The notes beneath the pieces were generated by a model. It saw only the letters and a program-made list of their open reading frames with translations. It made no database searches and was not told the DNA's origin. The translations under genes and the position numbers were made by a program. DNA of 64,000 bases from Anoplopoma fimbria (Eukaryota > Chordata > Actinopteri > Perciformes > Anoplopomatidae): the NCBI RefSeq assembly GCF_027596085.1, contig NC_072453.1:6505448-6569447 (forward strand), given 5' to 3'. Of this stretch, positions 40,140-53,700 are shown piece by piece. How positions within the stretch are numbered: the stretch's first letter is position 1; every line of letters starts with the position of its first letter.

Positions 40140-41167
40140 CTGCACACCCCTTTTTGTTTCACCACTGGCTTGGAAGAGGGTCGCCGTGACTGATGTGTGT
40201 TTGAGACGAAGATAAAAGAGGAATCTGAGGAGGAGCGCCTCGTCTCTCGTGTGGCCTGTGTTGGGGACCGACACAGGTGGATTGTGGCTGGAAAAACTGC
40301 ATCGAAATGAAGACGTAATCTCGGGACCATCACAGAGGCCACAGGTCACGTGGTTTGGTTGTTAAACAGCAGAACATCGGTGACGTTTAGTCGGGAGGTG
40401 TCGGTGGGGAGACGCTGGACCGGCTGGCGCGTTAGCTAGCTAATAGGCTAATTTCGCTAGCTAGTGAGTTAGCAGCGTCTCTGGCCGGACGAAGTGGGAT
40501 GCTCGGAGGAGGAGTTAACGCTGGCTGCTAGCATGGATTCAGTGGGAGGTCTGGCTGCTAGCGTTGTAATGGGATATTTAACATTATAGATCTAGGGGTG
40601 GAGGTTGAGGCGACATCCTTTTCAGCTCTTCGGCAAATTAGCTCAGCGATGGATGCGAGTGGATGACCGTGTGTTGACAAACTTTGCGGCGATCTGTCAT
40701 CTCACCGGCCGAGGTGAATGATGATGTTGACGTCGGATGTGCTGAAGTTGAACCTGAAGCTTTGGGGCAACAAGCAGACGTGGGTCTGTCCTGACGGAGC
40801 AGAGCAGCACAGTGGGTGGAAACACGTCCACAGCAGTGAGGCTGAGAAATAAGAATGAGTTCTGAGTTTAGGTTGTCTTGATGCCGAGATGTGGATGGCA
40901 GCTACTGAGGTTAAAACAACTATCTGTTAACCCGTGTCCCGACTGACACTGTCTCTACCACCTTGTACTATTATTTTAAAAAAAACAACAAAAAAAACAG
41001 GTGCATTTTTTAAATGTCAGAGCTAACGTTGGATAATGACACATTTATTTCGACATGTCAATAGAGGTGCGCAGTGCCGTTTAGGAGCATGGCATTAAAG
41101 GTGAAGAACTGGATCTCGACGACAGAAGTGAGATAATACACCAGCTTTGTGAAGTGTCTCAATATAA
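40140..41167 (+). promoter_or_regulatory. rab11fip3 promoter/5'UTR region with short upstream ORFs
   Basis: CpG is frequent from about 40180 to 40860, and GCTAGC-type palindromes cluster at 40430-40465. Before the main ATG there are short upstream open frames at 41014-41064 (16 codons), 41055-41084 (9) and 41089-41136 (15), none in frame with a longer product. A possible acceptor (AACAG|GTGC at 41000) may make 41001 onward the first base of the coding exon. The transcription start is not visible. Confidence 0.5.
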
Positions 41168-43138
41168 ATGGAACCGACCGTCCTGTCTGGCCCTTTGGGG
41201 CTCACACAGTGGGAGTCAGAACATCCATTTCCTCTCGGATTTCACCCACTGGATTCAGACAATGGAGGAGAGCTCTGTCAAAACAAGGGTGGCCAGACAG
41301 GTTTGGATTTCAGAAACGGCGACCATGATCAAACATCACAACAAAGTGAAGAGGAAACTACTCTCCAGGACAAGCCGGTAGAGTTGGACAACCTAATAAA
41401 TATTGCGGATTTTTCCTGTGGAGATTTGCAGTTCGAGGGAGATCAGTCCCATATTTCCAAAGCTCCTCTCCATGGTACTTCTCATATAGAGTCCTTTACA
41501 GAAAAGCAACCTGATGAACTGACTGACTTCACTTTGTCATGGCTGTTTTCTCCCAAACTCACAGATGTGGTTGGAAAAAGCTCTGCCCATGAGGAACTGA
41601 GTCTGACGCAGGAGGGCCCTCTGGAGACCTCAAATGAACTCGGTAGTCAGGCTGAGCTAACAAGCATCAGTGTACCTGTTTCTCCATCGAAAATTTCCCA
41701 CAGGCATTCGGAAACCAACGCAGGGGATCAATTTTTGTTGGTAGACCTCTTCTCAAATGGACCCTCATGTCTCCCCCCAGAGTCCCCAGGTGACTTGAGC
41801 CCACAGGGTGTCACTGAGGAGCTGGTAGACCTGTCACTAGAGGAGGAGGAGGAGGCAGGTCTCCCTCCCTCACAGAGCAGGGAGACTTTGTCACTTGAAA
41901 CCAGAGACAAAGGTTTATCCCCTGATCAAGTGACTGATCTGCCTCTAAACTGGAGCTCTACCCTGCAAGGTTTACCTGAGAACTGCCTCCCACCTAACAA
42001 AGTCCACAAACCGCTGGAGAGTCTCGAAGGATCTGTGCCTTTGTTGGATTTAGAGGTTCCAGATTGTGACAGCAGTCTGAGCCTGCGTCCTGCCAGTCCT
42101 CCAAGTCCTCCAAGTCCTCCCTCTGTTATCTGCACTGGTGTGCCGTTTGATCTATCAACAGAGGAGTCGGAGGTGGGACATGCAGGAGCTACTGTAAATA
42201 GAAGTGAGACTTCAGAGCAACAAGGTGAGAATGACTCATTCGCTCTGACTTTGTCAGCTGAACCTTCAGCGCTGACAGTGCCTCTGGCTGAAGATGTCTT
42301 CATCCAGAGTGACTTCACCACTGAGAGTTGCTCTGTGGAAAATGATTCTAAGGATTTGATGGAGGACAATATTTGTTCTAAAGGCAAAAATCAAGGGTGT
42401 GAGGAAATGGCGTTGGATCTATGCTTGCCTGCTGACGGGGTACACGACGAGGAAACTTGGGACTCGAAACCTCGGGTGGGCGTCCAGAATGAAAGTGTTC
42501 CCGATCCAACAACCGAACAGAGGGAAGATGAGGGTTTAACGGACAGTCACCAGCTCGAAGGATCGGGTTGTCATGAAGTGGCTTCTTTTGATTTTTCGGT
42601 TCAGGATTTACACACGTCTTCTCCCGAGACGGGATGGACTAGTGAGCAGACTGTGGAGACAATGTCTCTCTCCAAGATGGTGGTGGATGACTCACTGCCA
42701 ATTGTCTCAGCTGTGAATACGAGGGAGGAAGATGTCTCCCCACTAAAAGCTGTGTTCGATGCTTTAGACCAAGATGGGGATGGCTTTGTTCGTATTGAGG
42801 AGTTTATGGAGTTTGCTGCCGCCTATGGGGCCGATCAGGTGAGATGCCTTTTTATTTTTTTCTGTTGATGCCCTTGTTTTGAGCTTTCAGCTACTGGGTA
42901 ATGCATGCTGAGTGACGCTCTGTGTAAAACCATATAAAGCTCCATAAACCTAAATGATTTATTATTGATTTTTTTCTGCTGAACCTCAGAGAGCTCCTTG
43001 GAAAAAGCCTGCTTAATTCAATGAACTGAAATCCATCCGGGGCGATGTCACTTTGCTATCAGCATTTCAAGTTGTTTAGGATCTTAATCTATTTTTAGTA
43101 GAGTGAGTAAATGTGGTACAATTTTTATATATATATAC

Positions 43139-43218
<80 letters not shown>

Positions 43219-43263
43219 CACACACACACAGGGTCCAGTTTTAGAAACCACATACTGTGTGTG

Positions 43264-43313
<50 letters not shown>

Positions 43314-44702
43314 GTACCAGTAAAAAGTTTGGACACACCTTCTCATTCAACTACTTTGAAGAATCTAAAATATAAAACATATTCTGGTTTGTTGAGCATT
43401 TGTTTGTTTACCACATAATTCCATATGTGTTCATTCATAGTTTGGATGTCTTCAATATTAATCTACAATGTAGAAAAAAAATAAAGAAAAACCATTGATT
43501 GAGAAGGTGTATCCAAACTTTTGACTGGTACTGTATATACAGTATGTTGTTTCTAGTTTTAGAAACAACATACTGTATATATATATATTCATATATATAT
43601 ATATATAGTGTATACACACACAGTATGTTGTTTCTAAAACTGGACCCTGATTATGAGTTTTAACGTTTTAATGAACTACATCAGGTTTTCGTTCCCTGCT
43701 TTGGTGCTTGTGTGTTTCCTACAAAGCAGCTCCTAACATTCAATGTAATAGATTTGATTAATACCCCTGCATATTATTTAAACCATGCCAGGATTAGTTG
43801 TTCATGTATATTTGGTAAGTGTCCAAGAGTCAGGATTTGGGTTATCATCCAAATAAATCTGTCAAGCATATTGGCTGTAATTAATTCTCTCCGGCCCGGC
43901 ACTCCTCCATATGTCCAAAGAAAAGCACTCATCGTCACATTTGCATAGCCTGCCGTTTGACCCCCACCCATTTGTTACTCGTGGCCCTTTTGTCAAAGTA
44001 GTTTCACAGTTACTTGCAAGTTAAGCACAACTCCTAAAATTGAAACGTACTAAATTATTAGATGTCACAAAATGACTTAAATTGATTGAATTTTAATTGA
44101 TCAGCATTTCTTTATATCAGCAAAGAGAAGAGAAGAGAGGCTGTTTGCTTAATTATAATTTGTCATTATTTAATCTGTGTAAAGTTATTGACTAAACTGC
44201 ATAACCCAGATCCTTTTTTAGGCTCAGGTGTTGGTCTAGTCTTCAAGAGTAAATTTAATCCAGAGTGTAAACATTTTACGAGGGTCTCACATGATGTCCA
44301 ACATGCTTGTCTGTATGCCTGTCTGATTGTTTACACTATCAGACTGAGCTTCAGGAAGTGATCACACCATTTGCAAATAACAGTGAAAGGTTGGACGCAA
44401 ACAAGGATGTAAACTAGCTCAACAGTACTGTGCCCTGATGAACATGTGTGAAATATATTTTTCAAATAATTTATTGATCTCTATTTTTTCATGAAGCAAT
44501 AAGACTAATCTAGTGTCACTTGCAGTATTTATAATTCATTTGAAAATGTGTCCCTTTTATTCGTTTTTTAAATGTTGATTTTAGACGTGGGGCTGATTCA
44601 GGCAACATATATAATTGAATAATATATTCACCAGCTTAATTTAAACTCTTTTTATGTACTTTGAACAAGGACTTTGGGTGATGATGTTTAGTTGTTGGTA
44701 CT

Positions 44703-44793
<91 letters not shown>

Positions 44794-47700
44794 GTGACGC
44801 TGGCTCACTAATGCTATATAATCCCTTCTCTCCCAGTTCAAAGCACCTCTGGTGCCCCTGATCTGTCCCATGTATGGCCGTAGCTATATGTGGCTCTCCA
44901 GGCAGGGAATTGTGAAGGATTAAGAGTAAAATGTATTTTCCTGAGTCAGAGGGAGGCCATGGTTTGGGTGCCGTCCACCAACTGCCCATGACCTTGTTTT
45001 AGGGAAAGAGGAGCAGCGCTTTTGTCATGTCAGTTTAATGTAAATCATTTCCACCTGTTGTTTTGCTAGGCAGTGCTAAAGGTGAGACATGACACTGGGA
45101 ATTTATTTTTTTCATGGGTGCGAACTGTTTTACCGTTACACCATACTGTTTGGTTTCTGGTGGAGTTCTGCTACCCCCCCCCCCCCCCCATCTAGATTCC
45201 AGCAGATTCCTTTGGATCTCTGTTTCTTAATGGTTTTCTGTGGACTGCTAACTGGATTGTGTTGATTGATGACCTTGTGCCTTTTTATTTTTTTCTGCTA
45301 TTGGATATCTGGTTTGCAAGAGCTAATTTGTGCCCTTGCTGAAAACTCCTCTCAGATTTCCCTCCTTTCGTGATCAGAGAGAGAGAGACAGAGGCTTGGC
45401 ATGTTTGCCTTTCTCATTTACAATAGGTTAGCATGCAGCAGACAGACTTATCTGCAGAATTTGTGGAATGTTATATAATGCATGTACCCTTCCAGTGGAT
45501 TTGGCATTCATTAGTTGAACTCAAGGACCAGTGGGAAAGTCAGGTCTGATCTAACAAGGCCGACATGCAGCCAAAGTCAGATTGCTGATTGTTTCTTTGC
45601 TGAGGTAGCAAATGGTTTCCCATTCTCATATCAGTTTGCAATACATGTGTGCTTTTCATATTTGAATAAGCTTTGCCCTGATATGTCCTTGTAGTTCGGT
45701 CCTCTGGAGGTAAAAGTGGTTTGAATAACTTCCACGCATGCAGACTAGTGTAATATACTTTGGACCATGGTGGTAATAAAGGTATTTTAGCAGTGTGGTT
45801 GAGAAAACCACGCAGAAATAGGTCATTTAATCTCATAAGGACATCCATAAATAACACTTTAAAACAATAAGAAGTTTGAATTGCTAGTGGGGATGTAGGC
45901 CAAGTCGAAGTCTTGTTACTGCTTACAGTCTGGATATTATAGGGAATTTTTTAGCAGGAATTATTATTTATTTGAGTGTTACACAATGTTTGGTTTTGTT
46001 ATTTCTAGTTGTTTTCTGGCGAACCTGTCTAAAAGAGGCGTTCTTCAGTAATATTTTGCATTAATATTTATATTGTCATAGTTTAGTTGAGGGCTAGGAG
46101 CAGACTTTGCATGTGTATTACTGTGGAACACTTTGCAAATATGCCAGCAACCTGTCAGACACAGCAGGAAGGTATTCATGAGGTATTTGCATGCAGTTCG
46201 GCTGGTGCTTGTATGCTAAGCATGCAAATGTTTTTTCCAGAACTATTTCAGGGTATGATAAAGACCAAGTGCATACATACAAGTACATCATTGTTGTTTA
46301 AATTTGAGCATCATGTAATGTAGAAATAAAGTCTATAGTATATAGATTTTTAAACGCATTTCAACAGCAATCATGCAACAAGCGCTGCCTCTAGCAGTTT
46401 TCTTGGTGAGACATCTTTTTCAGGAGACCCGATTTTACATTATTGACAAATAATAGAAGAAGATTGATGTACAGTCTTTAATGTCAAGTCAGTGTCATGA
46501 AACCATCTGATTTACTGCAGTTTTAGTGTGTTGAAAGAAAGAAAGAAATTGTCCTCAAACGTGAAAATGTCCGTCTGGCATGTGCCAAATCTTCGAATTC
46601 AGTTGTTGAAAAGATAATTCTAACCACCACTCGTTGGTTTCACTCACTGGTTTTGACCCTAATTCTGCACAAAAGCCGTATTGAACTGCATTGTGCTCGT
46701 GTCTCTCTTGTCAGTCGACACTCCCAACCCCACTTTGGCCAGCCTCCCTCCCCAACACCCGCTGCTTTTATGTACTGCCCCTCTAATCCACAATGGAATG
46801 TCCCATGGCCTGAATCGTCCCCTCTCTTGAGTTCACTTTTATGTGTATGTGTGTTAATGTTTCATATATCCGAAGATCATGCTGCCTTTTTTTTTTTTCA
46901 TCATCTGCTGCCAACCCGCTAGGCTTATGATCGTGGTTATCAAAGTTTTGTTTCGGGTCTATTGTGAAACCCCCTCCAGGAAAGACTCTCCCCAAAGGGT
47001 ATTCTTCTCCATGGGGTTATGCACAACAGCGGTCTGTGTGGAGTCAGTCAGGCGTGCCCCGGCACTGATTAGAGTCAAATAGAGGAAACAGAAAAACCAC
47101 ACATTGCCTTCACTACTCGGCTAAGCACTGGAGCTGACAGAGTTGCCTTTGAGTTTAATTTTTATCTGCCTTAACACTATCTCTTAGGGCTGTGCTTGTT
47201 AGCTGTAACAATGCAAATTATTACATGATACATTATAACACTGTGTAGGGCTTTTTTCAAAACAACAAAAGACAATGTGATGAACAATAAGAAGTATTTA
47301 AATAGATACTAAGCCCAAAAAGTACCATAATAAACTTGTTTTAAGAAGTATTTTTTTTTAGTTTGCCAAAACTTCATGCCTGTAAACTCTAATTATATAG
47401 CATGTTGTGAGACCCATACAATAAAACCATGGAGGCAGTCAGACAGCAGGTTAAATATACATAGTAACAAGAAAAAACAAGAGACCACAGATTGATAATC
47501 CAGTGCACAGTGCCGTTGCAACACAATAACATTGAATTAGGTAAATTAATCAAGTCAAAAAAGGGGCCAGTTTAACATCTGTGTAAAGGCTTTTCAAGGG
47601 TCTTGGGGCTGAAATGCAACTGGACTGAAACCACATTCACCTCTAGTTTTTAGGTTAGACCTAGGAATAGCCAACAGGCTCTGCTCACAATACCCGAGGG

Positions 47701-50700
47701 ACCTGCCACTGCTGAAAAGGCTTAACAACTCTGATGTAGGCCATGGATTGCTTCCACATCATAGTAGTGCTCTGGTTGCCTTGGTTCATCCAGCCTGTTA
47801 AGTCATATGTTACTATTGTATACTGCCCCACTTACTGCAGACGCAATAACTAATAATAATTCACAGCTTATTATAGAAGTTATGTCAGACCCTGATTCAT
47901 ATCTCAACCACCTAAGTTTTCTCACCTCACCTAGCAGAGGGGCTTCTAAATAGCTTCACGGAACATTATTTTCTGTGAGCTGTGATGTTCCATTGAAAAA
48001 CGGAAAACTGAAAGCTGTATTCTAACGCCCACCACTGACCTCAGCCAAACGCAAGTTAAGTTTCACAAGTTAAAACCCTCTGTCTCTCACCAACCAAATC
48101 TACTGCATGGAAAGGTTGAGCATATCAGAGATGGCAGTTGGATGAGCCCCGAATCCACATGCTAAATTTATCATCGCAGTGTGAACCGCCACTCAGTCAG
48201 ATGAGCCACTCCCCTCCTCTCTCTCTAAGTACAGCTGGGCTTAATTCACCAAAACCAGATCATAAGCCGCGGGGTTTGTCGAAATCAGTTTATTAAGAGT
48301 TTCAGCCCTCTCAGCCTCCTGAGTCACAGCTCAGCGTTGCTAAGCAGATCAACTTGTTTTGAATGTGTAACCGATATAAAAAGTGATGAAAAGAGAAGCC
48401 GCACAAAGAATGGAAGTCTTGGTGAAATTGCCATGTTTCACATTGTGTGCTTACTTTCTCGAGGAATAAAGTGAGCTGAAACCACAGAAACCTCGCCCGA
48501 CATACTCTCAGGCTCCCTCCCAGCTAACTTTGTCAGTGAAGCACGCCTTCAATTTTACTGTAATAATGGGTTACTGTAATTTTGTGACAGATGACATTTG
48601 ACTCACTCTATTATTTGTGGAAATAGATATTGATTGCACGGCAGCATCAGTAGCTCTGCAGATACAGGCTCATATCTAGTTCCCAGGGTAGTTCTTTGGG
48701 AGCCGGATAAATAAATAGTAACCATTTAATGTGACAGGAATTTGACCAGGCTTGGGTCAGGTTAGATTTCATTTGACATACAGTAGGAGTCAACTTTTAA
48801 ACTAAAGAAAATGTTGATCCAAGGTACACCATTGTTGTTTTTCATGCTCAGATGTACTGTAGTTACTGAAGTGCACATCCGCCTGTTGCCAAGTTACTGA
48901 CTGTGGGAATATACAGCACGTAGGTGAACTTATGTAACCCATCTAACAGCAAAGTTGTTGTTCACAAAGGGCTATATTGCTTTATTAATATATACATGCA
49001 TGCATTCAAATAAACGTCCGTTTCGTTTAAGATTAAGCAATCTTTTATTTATTACTTAAGTGTATGTGGTGAAAGCAATTTGTCTGAAACTGTAAAGCTT
49101 TCGATAACATTTTCATGTCTTCTTCTTTTCTTGTCATATGCAAAGAGATAAAGGCTGTACCCTTTGCACACTTTTAAACTCACTATTGCCCTGATTCCAA
49201 TAAAGTCAGAAACACTCGATGTCTGCAAAAGCTGATTTCCTTCAGGAGGTCAGAAGTTCTTTTTTATTGAGGTTTTACTACTATAATCATAATCTTTGGA
49301 GTTCACATAATTCTGCAGTAAAACTGTCATGTCAGTGAAAATACCTCAGTAAAAGAGTTCTTAATAGAAGTAGTAGTAGTAACTCAATTACTGGCTTGTT
49401 CTTTTGTATGTGTTTTTTCATTGTAGTCAGTGTATAAACAATGCAGTCGACTCATTTCCTCCCTTGAGTGGAAAATTCCCCTCTTGAAGCGTCTATGCAG
49501 AACTAATATTATGGTTATGGGAGAGGGACTTTTCTTACCGTTGCCATGATGAAAAGTTTTGAATGTTGTGTTACTTTAATCCTTCAGGTAAAGGATCTGA
49601 CCAAGTTTTTGGACCCCAGTGGACTGGGAGTGATCAGCTTTGAGGACTTCCACCGTGGAATCTCTGCAATCAGCAATGGAGGTAAGTCATGAGATGCATG
49701 TTTTAACACTCTTCTATTCAAGACCTGCCATGTCATGCAGTAAGTGGCATGTCTAATAGTTTTCCCTGTAAATTCTTAATAAAGTATTCCCTTTTTGAGG
49801 ACTGAATTGGCTTGTTAAGACTCTAGGGGGTTCAACATTTAATGATCTCTGAAACATACCTACTAAATATATTGTGACATTAAAAAATCTTGTGTTTGCC
49901 ATGTGTATTAAATGCAGTAAGCTTTAATTGGACATATTAATACTTGCATCACAAATGAAAGTACTGTGATACATGGTGAACTCCATGTTCTATGTACTGA
50001 TAAGATAAGATAAGATAATCCTTTATTAGTCCCGCAGCGGGGAAATTTGCAATGATGCTGGGATTTTATCTGCCATGTGTGACAACATATTTCTTTTCTA
50101 TTTCTCTCTTTTATTTTTGACTAACCTGCTGATAACCTAATTCTGCTGTAAAAAAAAAAACAACAACAACCTCAGCAGCAAATTCTTGCACCTCCATTTA
50201 GTCTCCAGCATCTGGCTTCAGCTCTCTGTATTCCCCATGGCGCCAAATATTGTTGTCCACACAGTATGCTCACATCCATCGCTCAGCTGACGTGAGGGAT
50301 CTTTGAAAGGAAAGGCAGAAGACTGACCCAAATTCTTTCTAACTGGACTCAAAATGCTGTTATTCTGTCTTTAACCACTTTACTGCCTTCCTGTCCCACT
50401 TTACATGCTTAAGAAAATGCTGTAAATTGTAAAGACTCATACATTGTATTTCCCTGCTTAAATGAAAACATGTATATGTCTCCGGGTCACCTCAGCAGTA
50501 AATCTAATCTAATCTAATCTATCTCTGGATTTGACTTTAAATTTCAACTATTTTCAATGTTCATAATCGTTAGTGAAGTGTACATGATGGATTAGACACC
50601 CTAAAGTGACATCATTATAAATAGTTTTGGCCCTTTGGCAGTTTACAGCACATGCTGGTTGTGTTGACACACTGCACAGGTTGTGGTGACGTCACCGCCA

Positions 50701-53700
50701 TCCACCCAGCCTATTGATTGGAAACACTCTTTCCCACTCCTCCTGGGTTGCGCGGCTCCGGTTACTCTTGTCATTAATAATCCATGCTCTGGAAAGCATG
50801 AGATACACAGACACATGGGCCCATTGGCAAGGTTTCAAAGTGGGAGTAGCAGAGAGATGGAGTTCGGGCAGAGAGTCCTATTCACCTAAATTATTTACTG
50901 TCCTGTTTTACTTTGTCCTGGCCTCTCTGTTTCACCCGCGTCACTAGTTGCAGAGCTGTGTTGTAAAGTCAGATTACACAGACCGGCCTGTTTTGGCATA
51001 TATTGACAAAACACAAGCGGTGCTTATATATCACCAAAAAACATAAGCAATCTGAAATATATACCTTAATAGACAGTAGATGATGGTCTCTGTCCTGTAT
51101 GAATTGTAGTCATGGGTCATTGAAGTTCTTTTGGTTTGTTTTGCCGGATAACTTGGCTAACTCAAATATTGTGTTACCATGATGTCATGAGTCAGAATCC
51201 AGCCAGGGATCATTGTCCCAAGTATCCCGTTACTCTCTGTTTGTTCTTTTCTGCATCTGGTCTGTGTTTTTTCAATGTAATCAGCAATATGGAGAGTGAA
51301 TCAGATTTTGTTTGCTGGTAGACAGTTTCCCATTAGTGTGTGAAGAAAAGACTTCCCGGGTCACTCACACGATGCTGACAGAATTCCACCATGCTTGTAA
51401 AGTTGGAGTGCAGTGGAGGGACTCGTTAATTTATTTGGTTTTTTAAGACCTTGTCCTGTTCTCTACCACTGTTTCTCCACCACCTATGCTGTAATCAGAG
51501 GGCAAAAACCTGCTCTTCCAGCCCCCAACCTTCTTTTTTAATTTAATTTCTGCTATTGGCAGGGATACCTTTTAATAAAAGCAGGCCCCCAGGCCATGGA
51601 AATGCCTTGCCCCCTGTAGTGGCTATGGCATGTCTGGAACAACAAAAGTGGGTCTAGAAAATGTCTCCATCCACTGATATTTAGACATTACACTAAAAGA
51701 CTGCAGTGGGGTTGCTTAAACAGAAGCCAGCCCCATTCAAGGCAGACTAATTTCACTTAAACAGACTGCAATGTGTACGAGTCTCGAAGAGCAACGGGCT
51801 ACATAACACAAGGGGGAACAAAAACCCTTTTGGTCTACAGGCAGCTATTGAGGACACTGTTTGTGTTCTATTCTCTCAGTAGGGAGCTATTCACCGCTCT
51901 GTTTACTAGATACAGGAGTCACTGTGGCTCCATCTTGTCTGTCTCAGGTTACAACGCTTGTCTGCAGGTGCTCTTAACAGAGGCCTGTTTTGACACATTT
52001 GAATCGGATATGGGTGGCTTTTCGTCCTTTTTATTGTTTTATTTTGACCATACACCTATTACATGACATTCTACAGCCCTTGAAATGCGAGTGTAAAAGT
52101 TACATAATGTTTACGGTCACAAACCTGCTTAGTTTGCTGACTGTAAATATGTAAGAGTAGGGCCGTTAGGACTCACACTCTGAAATGTGCTGATTGCATA
52201 CTTGAGCAAACAATACAGGCAGAAATATCAGTTTGCCATCAACCTGTTAAGAGTGGAGTTACATTTATTCCTTTGCCAAACAAAGAGAAATGGAAGACTT
52301 TGTCAGAAAGAACATGCCTGCATATGTTTCTTTAAGACAAAACGAGAGTAAACTCATGTTTTATTTAAATTAGAAAGTTATAATACACAAACACATTTTG
52401 ATCTATTATTAGATCAGACAATGTGTAAAACATTCAGTTATAATGAAATTAGATTAAGAACTATATTAGTATTAAACTGTGTGAGATGTATCTGGTAAGT
52501 GGGGCATGAACAAAATCAATATCCAAGATTGCATTTTTATTTTGTGTGCTTCAGAATAATTCCCACAGGCTCCTGGAAATTTAATTGTGTACTGGTTCAC
52601 GATACAAAAGGAAATTTGATCATTTATTTTGTCATATCAGACAAGTCTATTACTAGCAGTCTATTAGAAATAGCATTTCATAAACTGCACCCATAATCTG
52701 CTGTGACACCTTCGTTCTTCATAATGGCTGTTTGTTTACACACGGGTACTACTCGTACCAGTCTTGTGTTTGTTGAGCCTTACTTTGCTGTTTTACTTTT
52801 TCTGTTTATTCTGCTCACATTAAAACCCGCCTTCTTCCTCTCATGTGTACAGGTCCAGAGCCACAGCTCTACAATGTGAACTACAGTCCAGGGGATGGAG
52901 CTGTGGGCTGTGCGGAGGAGTACGACGAGGTGAGGCGCTGCACAAGAGGCTTAACCTCTCTCTAGTTGTGTATGTGGTCAAGTTGTGCCTTAAGTTCCCG
53001 TTTGTGCACACAGCAGCACAGTGTGAAGGTCACAGGCTGAACTCTCTCTGCACTCTCACTCTTCCCACTGTAATTCACCGAGTGGCTTGCAGAGCTATCA
53101 TTACCACTCTGTGAACGTTCCACAGGCTAAACACCATGGTTTGGCTGACACTAAATAACATCTGGCTGGCTAGGCTTTCGAGTATTCTTTGACAAATATT
53201 GAATCTGCTGGAATGTGCCAGAGTTTTTACATGTGAACGGACTCGTGTTTCTACGGTTGTGGTTAGCATATCTGGGATTCCTGTTCTCCTCTTGTGCACG
53301 GAGCTTGTATATTTAACCCTCATTGTTGCTGTGCTCCGCAAAATTGAAATGTTTCTGCTATTGTGTGTACTTTAAACATTGCCAGGGTTATGACTGTTGT
53401 TTTAGTGGTTGTACATTGAACAGTATCAGCTCCCTCTCTTGGTATGGGTTGGAAGTGCAGGTCCATGTACCATAGTAAAGAGTACAAAAGAGTTCCCTCC
53501 ACTTCAGTCCATTTCATTGGCTTCATGAGTTTATTATTTCATCATTAACTCAGGCATTTGTCAGAAATATTTTGGTAAAACATACATTGCATCCCTGAGG
53601 ATTTTTGTTGAGACTAGTAAATTTAATACAAGAGACATTTATATAGTGCCTCATGTATTGTACAGTCTTATTGTATTTAATGACTAGACTAAGAACACAA

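Larger units (their letters stand above)
42839..49587 (+). other. rab11fip3 intron 1
   Basis: 6.7 kb, GT/AG. Contains the palindromic element cluster and several simple repeats. No exon or RNA gene recognised inside. Confidence 0.8.
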
